Source: Pseudomonas sp. Tri1 (GTDB taxonomy: Bacteria > Pseudomonadota > Gammaproteobacteria > Pseudomonadales > Pseudomonadaceae). Taken from it: a DNA stretch of 64,000 bases. Of the stretch, positions 1 to 9,625 are shown one piece after another (the stretch's first letter is position 1; every line of letters begins with the position of its first letter). Location: assembly GCF_017968885.1 (NCBI RefSeq), contig NZ_CP072913.1:248001-312000 (forward strand), in the 5' to 3' direction. The translations under genes and the position numbers were made by a program. The notes below the pieces were generated by a model. That model was not told where the DNA came from and did no database searches. It saw nothing but the letters and a program-made list of their open reading frames with translations.

Positions 1-34
1 GTGAGCACATATTCTGTGAGCAACAGAGAACCGC

Positions 35-61
35 TGTGGGAGCGAACTTGCTCGCGATAGG
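35..61 (+). repeat. Single REP element
   Basis: This is one unit of the Pseudomonas REP family, TGTGGGAGCGAACTTGCTCG, followed by CGATAG. It carries one A-for-G change against the commonest form seen elsewhere in the window. It lies just past the stop codon of the cadA-type gene. Confidence 0.8.
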
Positions 62-85
62 GCCCATCCAGCCACCCAGGACTTC

Positions 86-2305
86 TTATTTACGCAACAG
101 CCGCAACCCGTTGAACACCACCAACAAACTCACCCCCATGTCGGCAAACACTGCCATCCACATGGTGGCGAAGCCGGCAAAGGTCACCCCAAGGAAGATC
201 GCCTTGATGACCAGCGCCAGGGCAATGTTCTGCTTCAGGATGTTTGAGGTCTGCCGCGACAGGCGAACGAAGGCCGGAATCTTGCGCAAATCATCGTCCA
301 TCAAGGCGACATCGGCAGTCTCGATAGCCGTGTCGGTACCGGCCGCCGCCATGGCGAAGCCGATTTCCGAGCGGGCCAGGGCCGGGGCGTCGTTGATGCC
401 GTCGCCCACCATGCCGACGCGGTGACCCAGGGTGTACAAATCTTCGATGGCTTGCAGCTTGTCCTCCGGCAACAAATCACCGCGGGCCTGATCCATGCCC
501 ACCTGTGCAGCAATCGCTTCGGCGGTATGGGCATTGTCGCCGGTGAGCATCAGGGTCTTGATGCCCAGCTCATGCAGTTGCCGGATCGCTTCGCGGCTGG
601 AGTCCTTCACGGTGTCGGCCACGGCAAACAGCGCCAAGGGGCCTGTACCGTCGAGCAGCAGCACCACGGACTTGCCTTGTTTTTCCAGGGCGAAGAGTTT
701 TTCTTCCAGCTCGGGGGAGCACAGGCCCAGGTCCTCCACCAGGCGATGGTTGCCCAGGTGATAGGTCTTGCCGCCGATGTCGCCGCGGACGCCGCGCCCG
801 GCAAGCGCCTCGAAGTTATCCACAACCTGCTGTGCCGGTTGCTTATCCACAGCTGCATGGGCAATCGCTCGGGAAACCGGGTGGTCGGAGCGGGCGGCGA
901 GGCTGGCGGCCAGGGCTGGAGCGGTGCTTTCCACGGTGGGGTCCAGCGCCACATAGTCGGTTTGCACCGGCTTGCCGTGGGTGAGCGTGCCGGTCTTGTC
1001 CAAGGCCAGGTAGTCGAGCTTGTAGCCGCCTTCCAGGTACACGCCGCCTTTGACGAGGATGCCTCTGCGTGCCGCGGCGGCGAGGCCACTGACGATGGTC
1101 ACAGGAGTGGAAATCACCAGTGCGCAAGGGCAGGCCACCACCAGCAGCACCAGCGCCCGGTAGATCCAGTCGAACCATGCCGCGCCCATGAACAGCGGTG
1201 GGATGACGGCTACGGCCAAGGCCAGGGCGAACACCGCCGGGGTGTAGATTTTCGAGAACTGATCGACGAAGCGCTGGGTCGGCGCGCGAGAGCCCTGGGC
1301 CTGTTCCACGGCGTGGATGATCCGCGCCAGGGTAGAGTGATCGGCCGCTGCGGTCACGGTGTATTCCAGTTCGCCGGCCTGGTTGATGGTACCGGCGAAT
1401 ACTTTGTCGCCAACGGTTTTTTCCACCGGCAGGCTTTCGCCGGTGATCGGTGCCTGGTCGACGGTGGAGCGGCCGGCGACCACGTCACCGTCCAGGCCCA
1501 CGCGTTCGCCGGGGCGCACTCGCACGCGCGCGCCGAGGGCGATGGCCTTGACCGCCTGCACCTGCCAACTGCCATCGGCCTGTTGCACGGTGGCTTGCTC
1601 CGGGGCCATTTGCATCAGGCCACCGATAGCATTGCGCGCCCGATCCAGGGATTTGGCTTCGATCAGTTCGGCCACGGTGAACAGGAACATCACCATCGCC
1701 GCTTCCGGCCATTGGCCGATCAACACCGCACCGGTCACGGCGATGCTCATCAGGGCATTGATGTTCAGGTTGCGGTTCTTCAGGGCGATCCAGCCCTTCT
1801 TGTACGTACCCAGGCCACCGCTGAGGATCGACACCAATGCCACCAGCGCGACCACCCAGTTTGGCGCGGCGCTGGTGAAATGGATCACCTCGGCGCCCAG
1901 GGCCGTCACGCCGGACAGCGCGAGCGGCCACCAGGGCTTGGCCGGGGCGGGCAGGTGGTTGGTTTCTGGTTTCTGGCCCGGGGTCAGTGGGTCGGCCTGC
2001 ATCCCCAGGGACTCGATGGCCTTGATGATCGGCGCGTCGCTGGGCAAATCGTGGGTCACGCCCAGCACACGGTTGATCAGGTTGAATTCCAGTTGCTGCA
2101 CGCCTTCGAGCTTGCCGAGCTTGTTCTGGATCAGCGTCTGTTCGGTGGGGCAGTCCATGGCTTCGATGCGAAAACTGCTCAGCCGTGCACCGTCCGTCGG
2201 CGTCTTGCCGAGGTTGACTACCGCCGGTGCCGCTTTCGACGCGCAGCAGGAATGTCCGTGGTCATGACCGTGGGCGGGCTTGTGGATGTGGAGGGAATCG
2301 CTCAT
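86..2305 (-). CDS. cadA: Heavy-metal (Cd/Zn/Pb) translocating P-type ATPase
   Basis: P1B-type ATPase of 739 residues that should pump Cd(II), Zn(II) or Pb(II) out across the inner membrane. The N-terminus is rich in His and has a CysCys pair (residues 6-21). A metal-binding domain follows with DCPTE at 51-55, the form usual in Cd/Zn pumps rather than the CxxC of copper pumps. Further motifs are TGES at 288-291, the membrane CPC at 392-394, the phosphorylated Asp in DKTGT at 436-440, an SDHPVS motif in the nucleotide domain and GDGINDAP near the C-terminus. Length is normal for the family. It diverges from a cadR-type regulator across 85 bp that holds a MerR-type operator, so metal induction is expected. 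Which of Cd, Zn or Pb is the main substrate cannot be read from the sequence. Confidence 0.95.
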   Translation of the reverse strand: MSDSLHIHKPAHGHDHGHSCCASKAAPAVVNLGKTPTDGARLSSFRIEAMDCPTEQTLIQNKLGKLEGVQQLEFNLINRVLGVTHDLPSDAPIIKAIESLGMQADPLTPGQKPETNHLPAPAKPWWPLALSGVTALGAEVIHFTSAAPNWVVALVALVSILSGGLGTYKKGWIALKNRNLNINALMSIAVTGAVLIGQWPEAAMVMFLFTVAELIEAKSLDRARNAIGGLMQMAPEQATVQQADGSWQVQAVKAIALGARVRVRPGERVGLDGDVVAGRSTVDQAPITGESLPVEKTVGDKVFAGTINQAGELEYTVTAAADHSTLARIIHAVEQAQGSRAPTQRFVDQFSKIYTPAVFALALAVAVIPPLFMGAAWFDWIYRALVLLVVACPCALVISTPVTIVSGLAAAARRGILVKGGVYLEGGYKLDYLALDKTGTLTHGKPVQTDYVALDPTVESTAPALAASLAARSDHPVSRAIAHAAVDKQPAQQVVDNFEALAGRGVRGDIGGKTYHLGNHRLVEDLGLCSPELEEKLFALEKQGKSVVLLLDGTGPLALFAVADTVKDSSREAIRQLHELGIKTLMLTGDNAHTAEAIAAQVGMDQARGDLLPEDKLQAIEDLYTLGHRVGMVGDGINDAPALARSEIGFAMAAAGTDTAIETADVALMDDDLRKIPAFVRLSRQTSNILKQNIALALVIKAIFLGVTFAGFATMWMAVFADMGVSLLVVFNGLRLLRK

Positions 2306-2337
2306 CGGGTTACGTCCGTGAAAAGTGCTTGTTGCAC

Positions 2338-2368
2338 AGTAAAGACCCTGTAGCCACTATAGGGTCAA
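2338..2368 (-). promoter_or_regulatory. cadA promoter with MerR-type long spacer and CadR operator
   Basis: On the minus strand TTGACC (2363-2368) and TTTACT (2338-2343) are separated by 19 bp, the over-long spacing typical of promoters untwisted by MerR-family activators. Inside the spacer is a dyad at 2345-2365 with half-sites ACCCTGTAG and CTATAGGGT. It sits between the cadA and cadR starts, so CadR is the obvious ligand. Confidence 0.85.
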
Positions 2369-2390
2369 GCACCTATTTGGGAGGTCCACC

Positions 2391-2837
2391 ATGAAGATCG
2401 GAGAACTGGCGAAAATCACCGACTGCCAGGTTGAAACCATCCGTTATTACGAACGCGAAGGCCTGCTGCCGGAGCCAGCCCGCAGCGATGGCAATTACCG
2501 CGTCTATACCCAGGCCCATGCCGAGCGCCTGACGTTCATCCGTAACTGCCGCACCCTGGACATGACCCTGGAAGAGATCCGCAGTCTCCTGGCCCTGCGC
2601 GACAGCCCCCAGGACCAGTGCGAAAACGTCAACGCGCTGATCGACGAACACATCCAGCACGTCAAGGCCCGCATCGATGGCCTGTTGGCCTTGCAGACAC
2701 AACTGATCGACCTGCGCCATCGCTGCGGCGAAGGGCCGGACCTGGATCAATGCGGGATCTTGCAGCGCCTGGAGGTGAGCGGGGCGGTGGCGCCGGAAGT
2801 GGAGCATTCACATGTGGGCAGGAGTCATGGGCATTGA
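2391..2837 (+). CDS. cadR: Cd(II)/Pb(II)-responsive MerR-family regulator
   Basis: Regulator of 148 residues. The N-terminal winged helix-turn-helix (about 1-70) begins MKIGELAKITDC and has the family signature around TIRYYEREGLLP. A long dimerisation helix follows, with metal-ligand candidates Cys77, Cys112 and Cys121. The tail is His-rich, as described for Pseudomonas CadR. It should bind the 2345-2365 dyad and turn the divergent cadA promoter on when metal binds. The start is supported by GGGAGG upstream. Confidence 0.93.
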   Translation: MKIGELAKITDCQVETIRYYEREGLLPEPARSDGNYRVYTQAHAERLTFIRNCRTLDMTLEEIRSLLALRDSPQDQCENVNALIDEHIQHVKARIDGLLALQTQLIDLRHRCGEGPDLDQCGILQRLEVSGAVAPEVEHSHVGRSHGH

Positions 2838-2872
2838 GCCCCTGTCGTCAATCTCGAACACACTGAGCCCTT

Positions 2873-2962
2873 TGTGGGAGCGAGCTTGCTCGCGATAGCG
2901 GAGTTTCAGTCACATCAATGATGCATGTGAAGCCGCTATTGCGAGCAAGCTCGCTCCCACAG
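2873..2962. repeat. REP pair (inverted REP doublet)
   Basis: Two REP units in opposite orientation, at 2873-2899 and about 2935-2962. They are separated by a short spacer and can fold into a large hairpin. They lie between the 3' ends of convergent cadR and thyA, the usual place for such doublets. Confidence 0.88.
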
Positions 2963-2978
2963 GGGATGGTGGTGTGGT

Positions 2979-3950
2979 TTAGACCGCCATCGGCGCGGTC
3001 ATCGGTGCGTGGTGCTGGTAGCCTTCGAGGGAGAAGTCGCTGGGCTCCACGAGCTCCAGCCACTCAGGCTGGTACACACCGGTCTTGGCGAACTCCGGCA
3101 CACGCTCGGAAATCACCAGTTTCGGCATCGGGAATGGCTCGCGCTTGAGCTGTTCCTTGAGCATGTCCAAGTGGTTTTCGTAGACGTGGGCATCGCCGAT
3201 GAAATAGGTGAACCAGCGCGGCGTGTAGCCGGTCAGGCGGCCGATCAGGCTCAGCAGCGCGGCGCCTTCGGTGAGGTTGAACGGCGTGCCCAGGCCCAGG
3301 TCGTTGGAGCGGATGTAGAGGGTCAGGGAAATTTCCTTGGTCTCGACATTCGGGTGGAACTGGTAGAGCAGATGGCACGGCGGCAGGGCCATTTCATCGA
3401 GCTGGGCGCAGTTCCAGCCGTGGAACAGGATACGGCGGCTGCCCGGGTCCTTGATGATGGTGTCGACGCACTGGCGAACCTGGTCGATTGCCTTGTACAG
3501 CACCACGTAGGCCTGACCGTTTTCTTCGCCTTCGGCGATCTGCCGGTAACCCTGGGCCAGAGTCTGCTCGATGGCCGCCGGGTTGCTCAAAGGGACCTGT
3601 TTGTAGGCCGGCCATTTGCGCCACTGTACGCCGTAGATCTCGCCCAGGTCGTCTTCGCCCTGGCGGAAGGGGTTGGCCAGCCACTGGACATTTTCGTTGG
3701 CGTTCTGGTCCCAGACCTTGCAGCCCAGGGCGCGGAATTCGGCGGCGTTGTTGACCCCACGGAGAAAACCGCACATCTCGCCGATGGCCGACTTGAAGGC
3801 CATTTTGCGGGTGGTAATGGCCGGAAAGCCTTTCTTCAGGTCATAGCGCAGCATGGCGCCGGGGAGGCTTATGGTGTCTACGCCCGTACGGTTGGCTTGT
3901 CGGGTACCGTGCTCGATGACGTCGGCCACCAGATCGAGATATTGCTTCAT
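2979..3950 (-). CDS. thyA: Thymidylate synthase
   Basis: Methylates dUMP to dTMP with methylenetetrahydrofolate in the cytosol. The 323-residue protein has the folate/dUMP loop near residues 19-23 (ANRTG) and the catalytic Cys192 in [12 protein letters not shown], preceded by [10 protein letters not shown]. It is about 60 residues longer than the E. coli enzyme because of an internal segment around residues 110-160, a long form I associate with pseudomonads. The gene lies 48 bp downstream of lgt on the same strand, so co-transcription is likely. Confidence 0.96.
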   Translation of the reverse strand: MKQYLDLVADVIEHGTRQANRTGVDTISLPGAMLRYDLKKGFPAITTRKMAFKSAIGEMCGFLRGVNNAAEFRALGCKVWDQNANENVQWLANPFRQGEDDLGEIYGVQWRKWPAYKQVPLSNPAAIEQTLAQGYRQIAEGEENGQAYVVLYKAIDQVRQCVDTIIKDPGSRRILFHGWNCAQLDEMALPPCHLLYQFHPNVETKEISLTLYIRSNDLGLGTPFNLTEGAALLSLIGRLTGYTPRWFTYFIGDAHVYENHLDMLKEQLKREPFPMPKLVISERVPEFAKTGVYQPEWLELVEPSDFSLEGYQHHAPMTAPMAV

Positions 3951-3967
3951 GGATTACCTGTGTCCTT

Positions 3968-3994
3968 GAACCCGGGGCCAGCGCCCCGGGGTTC
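3968..3994. other. GC-rich hairpin between lgt and thyA
   Basis: Inverted repeat GAACCCGGGGC / GCCCCGGGGTTC with one bulged base. There is no T run on either side, so it is unlikely to be an efficient intrinsic terminator. It could damp or process the lgt-thyA transcript. Confidence 0.5.
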
Positions 3995-3998
3995 GAAT

Positions 3999-4808
3999 TT
4001 AAACCTTGGCCGTCGTAGCTGGCGCGCGATGATAGGCCAGCCAGATCAGGGCCAGGCCGCCGACGATCATCGGCAGGCACAGCACCTGGCCCATGGTCAG
4101 CCAGTTCCACGCCAGATAGCCGAGCTGCGCGTCCGGGACGCGGACGAACTCAACGATGAAGCGGAAGATGCCGTAGAAAAGGGCAAACATGCCCGATACC
4201 GCCATGGTCGGACGCGGCTTACGCGAAAACAGCCAGAGGATCAGGAATAGTGCCACGCCTTCCAAGGCGAACTGGTACAACTGCGACGGATGGCGCGGCA
4301 ACTGTGCCGGGTCGCTGAACGGCGGGAAGATCATCGCCCACGGCACGTCGGTCGGCTTGCCCCACAATTCGGCGTTGATGAAGTTGCCGATGCGCCCGGC
4401 GCCCAGGCCGATCGGCACCATCGGCGCGACGAAGTCCATCAGCTGGAAAAACGACTTGTTGTTGCGCTTGCCGAACCACAGGGCTGCCAGCATCACGCCG
4501 ATGAACCCACCGTGGAACGACATGCCGCCCTTCCAGACCTCGAAGATCAGCGTCGGGTTGGCCAGGTAGGCGCTCAGGTCGTAGAACAGCACGTAGCCCA
4601 GGCGCCCGCCGACGATCACGCCCATGGACAGCCAGAACACCAGGTCGGAGAGCTTTTCCTTGTTCCAGGTCGGGTCGAAACGGTTGAGCCGGCGCGACGC
4701 CAGCAGCCAGGCGCCGCCGATGCCGACCAGGTACATCAGGCCGTACCAGTGGATTTTCAGCGGGCCGATGGCCAGGGCCACCGGATCGATCTGCGGGTAA
4801 GGCAGCAT
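3999..4808 (-). CDS. lgt: Prolipoprotein diacylglyceryl transferase
   Basis: Inner-membrane enzyme of 269 residues that moves diacylglycerol from phosphatidylglycerol to the lipobox Cys of prolipoproteins, the first step of lipoprotein maturation. It shows several hydrophobic segments, the MSFHGGFIG segment with the family His, and the signature [13 protein letters not shown]. The ATG at 4808 begins [12 protein letters not shown], as in other Pseudomonas Lgt proteins. It is followed on the same strand by thyA. Confidence 0.96.
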   Translation of the reverse strand: MLPYPQIDPVALAIGPLKIHWYGLMYLVGIGGAWLLASRRLNRFDPTWNKEKLSDLVFWLSMGVIVGGRLGYVLFYDLSAYLANPTLIFEVWKGGMSFHGGFIGVMLAALWFGKRNNKSFFQLMDFVAPMVPIGLGAGRIGNFINAELWGKPTDVPWAMIFPPFSDPAQLPRHPSQLYQFALEGVALFLILWLFSRKPRPTMAVSGMFALFYGIFRFIVEFVRVPDAQLGYLAWNWLTMGQVLCLPMIVGGLALIWLAYHRAPATTAKV

Positions 4809-4876
4809 TGATATTCCTCGTAAACGTCAAAAATACCCGGGCGACGCTGCCACCTCGGGATTAAGCCAGGATTGCG

Positions 4877-5659
4877 TCAGAACAGGAAACTCAAGCCGAC
4901 GCAGAACAGCAAAGCGGCGAACAGCCGTTTGAGCAAGCGTGGCGACAGGCGGTGGGCCAGCCGCGCACCGAAACGGGCGAAGACCATACTGGTCAGGGCG
5001 ATGCCCAGCAACGCCGGCAAATACACAAAACCGAGACTATGGGCCGGCAGCAACGGATCGTGCCAGCCCAGAATCATGAAACTCAATGCGCTGACCACGG
5101 CGATGGGCAGCCCGCAGGCCGATGACGTCGCGACCGCTTGCTGCATCGGCACGCTGCGCCAGGTCAGGAACGGCACGGTCAGCGAACCGCCGCCGATGCC
5201 GAAGATCGCCGAGGCCCAGCCGATCACCGTGCCGGCCAAGGTCAGGCCGCCCTTGCCTGGCACCGTACGGCTGGCCTTGGGCTTGAGATCCAGGGCCAAT
5301 TGCGCGGCGACGACCAGGGCGAACACGCCGATGATCCTCTGCAGGTGCGGACCGGAAATCGCTTCAGCGGTGATCGCGCCAAAACCGGCACCGATCAGGA
5401 TGCCAACGGTCATCCAGGCGAACACCGGCCAGCGCACCGCGCCTTTGCGCTGATGCTCGCGTACGGCATTGACCGAGGTGAAGATGATCGACGCCAGCGA
5501 GGTGCCGACGGCCAGGTGCGTCAAGACCTGCGGGTCGAAACCCTGCAACGTGAAACTGAACACCAGCACCGGGACGATGATGATCCCGCCGCCCACGCCG
5601 AACAGCCCGGCCAGCACGCCGGCGCAGGCGCCGAGCAGCAGATAGAGCAAAAATTCCAC
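4877..5659 (-). CDS. TauE/SafE-family membrane permease
   Basis: Inner-membrane protein of the TauE/SafE (DUF81) family, about 260 residues, with roughly eight hydrophobic segments. Both halves carry the family glycine motifs: GLFGVGGGIIIVPVL near the N-terminus and AIFGIGGGSLTVPFL after the middle. Members export sulfite, sulfoacetate or related anions; the substrate here is unknown. I chose the GTG at 5659 (VEFLLYLLLG) because GGGGAG sits 6 bases upstream of it. An ATG at 5698 in the same frame would add 13 residues that look untranslated. It lies upstream of lgt on the same strand with a 68-bp gap. Confidence 0.85.
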   Translation of the reverse strand: MEFLLYLLLGACAGVLAGLFGVGGGIIIVPVLVFSFTLQGFDPQVLTHLAVGTSLASIIFTSVNAVREHQRKGAVRWPVFAWMTVGILIGAGFGAITAEAISGPHLQRIIGVFALVVAAQLALDLKPKASRTVPGKGGLTLAGTVIGWASAIFGIGGGSLTVPFLTWRSVPMQQAVATSSACGLPIAVVSALSFMILGWHDPLLPAHSLGFVYLPALLGIALTSMVFARFGARLAHRLSPRLLKRLFAALLFCVGLSFLF

Positions 5660-5809
5660 CAGCGTCTCCCCGCCCATCCCCCGAAATAAGAGCGGCATGG
5701 TAACGGATCCAGGGCCTTTGGCTCTACTGAAGGCGATGGATGTGGGAGCGATGTCTGGGTAGAGTGACTTATTCTTTCAACTGACTGGCATTGCTAACGG
5801 GACTTCCTG

Positions 5810-6556
5810 ATGTGCCTGATCATATTTGCCTGGCGCCCCGGCCACGCCCAGCCACTGATCGTGGCGGCCAACCGCGACGAGTTCTACGCCCGGCCGACCT
5901 TGCCTCTGGCGCAGTGGCCTGATGCGCCCCATGTCCATGCCGGTCGTGACCTGGAGGCCGGCGGTACCTGGCTCGGCGTTGGTGCCGAGGGTCGCTTTGC
6001 CGCCCTGACCAACATCCGTGACCCGGGTCAGTTGCCGGCATTCAAGTCGCGCGGTGAGCTGGTGGCTCGGTTCCTGACCGGAAATCTTTCGATTGTCGAG
6101 TACTTGAGCGAAGTGGTGCCCCGCGCCAGCGAGTTTGGCGGGTTCAACCTGCTGCTTGGCGATGGTACCGAGCTATGGCATTTCAACGCCCGCGATACCC
6201 AGCCACAGCGGTTGGCCGAAGGCGTTTATGGCCTGTCCAATGCCGGGTTGAATACGCCATGGCCCAAGGTGCTCAAGGCCCGCGCGGCGCTGGCCGAGGT
6301 GCTGGACGATCCGCAGCCCCAGGCCCTATTGGCGCTGCTGAACGACCCGCAACCCGCCCCGGTGGCTGAACTGCCGGATACGGGCGTGGGGCTGGCGACT
6401 GAGATGCTGCTGTCGAGCGTGTTCATTGCCAGCCCGGCTTATGGAACGCGGGCAAGCACGGCGTTGATTGTCCATGCCGATGGGACACGGCATATGGTCG
6501 AGCGCAGTTTCGGGCCGCATGGGGGGCATTTGGGGGAGGTCGAGGTCAGGGTCTAG
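5810..6556 (+). CDS. NRDE (TANGO2-like) family protein
   Basis: Cytosolic protein of 248 residues starting MCLIIFAWRPGH, with the family motif NRDE at about 21-24. The family is an N-terminal-nucleophile-like fold around an initial Cys and includes eukaryotic TANGO2. Its biochemical role in bacteria is not settled, though a link to haem handling has been proposed for relatives. It stands alone, divergent from the TauE-type gene and convergent with ptsP. Confidence 0.85.
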   Translation: MCLIIFAWRPGHAQPLIVAANRDEFYARPTLPLAQWPDAPHVHAGRDLEAGGTWLGVGAEGRFAALTNIRDPGQLPAFKSRGELVARFLTGNLSIVEYLSEVVPRASEFGGFNLLLGDGTELWHFNARDTQPQRLAEGVYGLSNAGLNTPWPKVLKARAALAEVLDDPQPQALLALLNDPQPAPVAELPDTGVGLATEMLLSSVFIASPAYGTRASTALIVHADGTRHMVERSFGPHGGHLGEVEVRV

Positions 6557-6578
6557 CTTTGTGGTGTCAGGTCTGGCC

Positions 6579-6676
6579 CTATCGCGAGCAGGCTCGCTCC
6601 CACAGTGGATCTGCGGTGAACACATATTGTGTGAACAACCGAGATCTCCTGCGGGAGCGAGCCTGCTCGCGATAGG
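6579..6676. repeat. REP pair
   Basis: Inverted REP units at 6579-6605 and 6649-6676, separated by about 43 bp. The spacer contains ACACATATTGTGTG, itself a small palindrome. The pair lies between the convergent NRDE-family gene and ptsP. Confidence 0.88.
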
Positions 6677-6688
6677 TGCGCTACAGAT

Positions 6689-8968
6689 TCAGAGCGTCTT
6701 GTTCGAAGCCGGATTGATCATCCGCGCCAACCCTAGGTTCTTCAGCGCCAGTTGCAAGGAGCTGTGGATCACCTGCGGGTTGTCGATGGTCATCACCTCG
6801 GCCAGCAACTCCTGGGCCTTGCTGAGGTTGATCTGACGCAGCATCCACTTCACTTTCGGCAGGTTGGTGGCGTTCATCGACAGGCTGTCGAAACCCATCG
6901 CCATCAGCAGCACCGCCGCTGCCGGGTCGCCGGCCATTTCGCCGCAGATGCTCACCGGCTTGCCTTCGGCATGGGCGTCGCGCACCACGTTCTGCAAGGC
7001 TTGCAGCACCGCCGGGTGCAGGTAGTCGTACAGGTCGGCTACCCGTGGGTTGTTGCGGTCCACGGCCAGCAGGTACTGGGTCAGGTCGTTGGAGCCCACC
7101 GACAGGAAGTCCACCTGGCGCGCCAGTTCCTTGGTCTGGTACACCGCTGCCGGAATCTCGATCATCACGCCCACCGGCGGCATCGGCACGTCGGTGCCTT
7201 CGTCGCGTACTTCACCCCAGGCCCTGTGGATCAGGTGCAGGGCTTCTTCCAGTTCATGGGTGCCGGAGATCATTGGCAACAGGATGCGCAGGTTGTTCAA
7301 GCCTTCGCTGGCCTTGAGCATGGCGCGGGCCTGGACCAGGAAGATTTCCGGGTGGTCGAGCGTTACGCGAATGCCGCGCCAGCCGAGGAACGGGTTGTCT
7401 TCCTTGATCGGGAAGTAGGACAGCGACTTGTCGCCACCGATGTCCAGGCTGCGCATGGTCACCGGCTGCGGGTGGAACGCGGCCAGTTGTTCGCGGTAGA
7501 TCGCCAGCTGTTCCTTTTCGCTGGGGAAGCGCTGGTTGATCATGAACGGCACTTCGGTGCGGTACAGGCCCACACCCTCGGCGCCACGTTTTTGCGCCCG
7601 GGCCACGTCGGCCAGCAGGCCGGTGTTGACCCACAGCGGCATGCGGTGGCCGTCGAGGGTCACGCACGGCAGGTCCCGCAGCGCGTCCAGTCCCAGGGAC
7701 AGTTGTTTTTCTTCCTCCACCACATCGGCAAACTGCTTGCGCAGTACTTCGCTGGGGTTGGTGTAGACCTCGCCGTGGTAGCCGTCGACGATCATCTGGA
7801 TGCCGTCGACCTTGGAATACGGCAGGTCCACCAGGCCCATCACCGTCGGGATGCCCATGGCCCGGGCCAGGATCGCCACGTGGGAGTTGCCCGAACCCAA
7901 TACCGAGACCAGCCCCGCCAGTTTGCCTTCGGGCACTTCGCCGAGCATGGCCGGGGTCAGCTCTTCGCTGACCAGGATGGTGTTGTCCGGGTAGACCAGG
8001 GTCTGCTGGCGTTCCTGCTGCAAATAGGCCAGCAACCGGCGGCCCAGGTCCTTGACGTCGGAGGCGCGTTCGCGCAGGTAGGCGTCGTCCATCAGCTCGA
8101 AACGGTTGACGTGGTCGGTCACCACCTGGCGCAACGCGCCCTGGGCCCATTGGCCGGTCTTGATGACCGTGGTCACTTCGCTGCCCAGGGAGGCGTCGTC
8201 GAGCATCATCAGGTAGACGTCGAACAGCGCGCGCTCTTCAGGGCGCAGTTGCGTCGCCAGCTTGGCCGACAGGGCGCGCATGTCGGCGCGCACACCTTCA
8301 ATGGCTGTCTTGAACAAGCCCAGTTCGGCATCGATATCGGTGATGGTCTTGTCCGGCACCACGTCGAGGTCGGCGGGCGGCAACATGACCACCGCCGTAC
8401 CCACGGCCGCGCCCGGTGAGCCAGGCACGCCGACGAACTTGGCTTCCTGGATGCCCTTGCCCTGGCGTCCCAGGCCGCTGATCGAGCCGGTGGCCTCGGC
8501 ATGGGCAATAACCCCGGCCAGTTGCGCGCTCATGGTCACGAGGAAGGCTTCTTCGCCCTCGTCGAACTGGCGGCGCTCTTTTTGCTGGATGACCAACACG
8601 CCGACAACGCGGCGGTGGTGGATGATCGGCGCCCCGAGGAACGAGGCGTAGCGTTCTTCCCCCGTTTCGGCGAAGTAACGATAGCGGGGGTGATCCGCAG
8701 CGTTCTCAAGGTTCAGGGGTTCTTCGCGCGTGCCGACCAGGCCGACCAGACCTTCATTGGGCGCCATGCTGACCTTGCCGATCGAGCGCTTGTTCAAGCC
8801 CTCGGTGGCCATCAGCACGAAACGGTTGGTCTCGGGGTCCAGCAGGTAGACCGAGCAGACCTGGCTGCCCATGGCCTCTTTGACGCGCAATACAATAATC
8901 CCCAACGCCGCCTTGAGATCCTTGGCGGAGTTAACTTCCTGGACGATCTTGCGCAGCGTATTGAGCAT
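6689..8968 (-). CDS. ptsP: Nitrogen PTS phosphoenolpyruvate-protein phosphotransferase (EI-Ntr)
   Basis: Enzyme I of the nitrogen-related PTS, 759 residues. It takes phosphate from PEP and passes it to NPr and then to EIIA-Ntr, a regulatory chain. The N-terminal GAF domain (about 1-150, from MLNTLRKIVQEVN) is followed by the phospho-His domain with SGNSHVAILARAMGIP. The TIM-barrel PEP-binding domain has GLYRTEVPFM, LDIGGDK and a C-terminal CGEMAGDP. It starts 22 bp after rppH on the same strand, so the two are probably one transcription unit. Confidence 0.96.
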   Translation of the reverse strand: MLNTLRKIVQEVNSAKDLKAALGIIVLRVKEAMGSQVCSVYLLDPETNRFVLMATEGLNKRSIGKVSMAPNEGLVGLVGTREEPLNLENAADHPRYRYFAETGEERYASFLGAPIIHHRRVVGVLVIQQKERRQFDEGEEAFLVTMSAQLAGVIAHAEATGSISGLGRQGKGIQEAKFVGVPGSPGAAVGTAVVMLPPADLDVVPDKTITDIDAELGLFKTAIEGVRADMRALSAKLATQLRPEERALFDVYLMMLDDASLGSEVTTVIKTGQWAQGALRQVVTDHVNRFELMDDAYLRERASDVKDLGRRLLAYLQQERQQTLVYPDNTILVSEELTPAMLGEVPEGKLAGLVSVLGSGNSHVAILARAMGIPTVMGLVDLPYSKVDGIQMIVDGYHGEVYTNPSEVLRKQFADVVEEEKQLSLGLDALRDLPCVTLDGHRMPLWVNTGLLADVARAQKRGAEGVGLYRTEVPFMINQRFPSEKEQLAIYREQLAAFHPQPVTMRSLDIGGDKSLSYFPIKEDNPFLGWRGIRVTLDHPEIFLVQARAMLKASEGLNNLRILLPMISGTHELEEALHLIHRAWGEVRDEGTDVPMPPVGVMIEIPAAVYQTKELARQVDFLSVGSNDLTQYLLAVDRNNPRVADLYDYLHPAVLQALQNVVRDAHAEGKPVSICGEMAGDPAAAVLLMAMGFDSLSMNATNLPKVKWMLRQINLSKAQELLAEVMTIDNPQVIHSSLQLALKNLGLARMINPASNKTL

Positions 8969-8990
8969 GGCTCGGGGTCGAACTCCGTCG

Positions 8991-9470
8991 TCAGTCGCGC
9001 GTCAGCAGGCGCGGGGCAAGCTCTTTGAGAGCGCGTCGATACACTTCGCGCTTGAATGTCACCACCTGGCCCAACGGATACCAATAGCTGACCCAGCGCC
9101 AGCCATCGAACTCCGGTTTACCGGTCAAATCCATCCGCACCCGCTGCTCGTTGGAGATCAGGCGCAGGAGAAACCATTTCTGCTTCTGGCCGATGCACAG
9201 CGGTTGGCTGTGCGTGCGAACCAGGCGTTGCGGCAAACGATAGCGCAACCAGCCTCGGGTGCAGGCGAGTATTTCGACATCTTCTCGCTCAAGCCCCACT
9301 TCTTCGTTCAACTCGCGGTACAAGGCCTCTTCCGGCGTCTCCTGGGGGTTGATCCCGCCCTGGGGAAACTGCCAGGCGTCTTGATTGATACGGCGAGCCC
9401 ATAGCACCTGCCCTGCATCATTCGTAAGAATGATCCCCACATTGGGGCGGAAACCATCGGGATCGATCAC
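8991..9470 (-). CDS. rppH: RNA pyrophosphohydrolase (Nudix)
   Basis: Removes pyrophosphate from the 5' triphosphate of mRNAs and so triggers RNase E decay. The Nudix box is visible as [20 protein letters not shown] followed by VGL, next to the substrate-binding stretch DAWQFPQ. I place the start at the GTG at 9470 ([11 protein letters not shown] follows), giving 159 residues, the usual Pseudomonas length. A longer reading to 9551 adds an unrelated, Cys-containing leader. It lies immediately upstream of ptsP. Confidence 0.93.
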   Translation of the reverse strand: MIDPDGFRPNVGIILTNDAGQVLWARRINQDAWQFPQGGINPQETPEEALYRELNEEVGLEREDVEILACTRGWLRYRLPQRLVRTHSQPLCIGQKQKWFLLRLISNEQRVRMDLTGKPEFDGWRWVSYWYPLGQVVTFKREVYRRALKELAPRLLTRD

Positions 9471-9625
9471 GGCAAGAACCTCGCAAACGCATGTCGCCGC
9501 ATTGTTCCACAAAGGTTGTGAAAGCAGCAACGAACTAACCACACACGTCACCTACCTTATGTGCACTCTTGTGAAAAGTCCGTATTCTGGACACCTTTCT
9601 TCAGAATTTTCAGCGAGTAACTGCA

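Noticed and set aside
422..2353. 643-codon open frame on the plus strand opposite cadA
   Set aside because: The translation is low-complexity (rich in His, Gln, Gly, Arg) and mirrors the GC-rich third positions of cadA; no family motif. Similar long shadows lie opposite tex, ptsP, betT and gshA.
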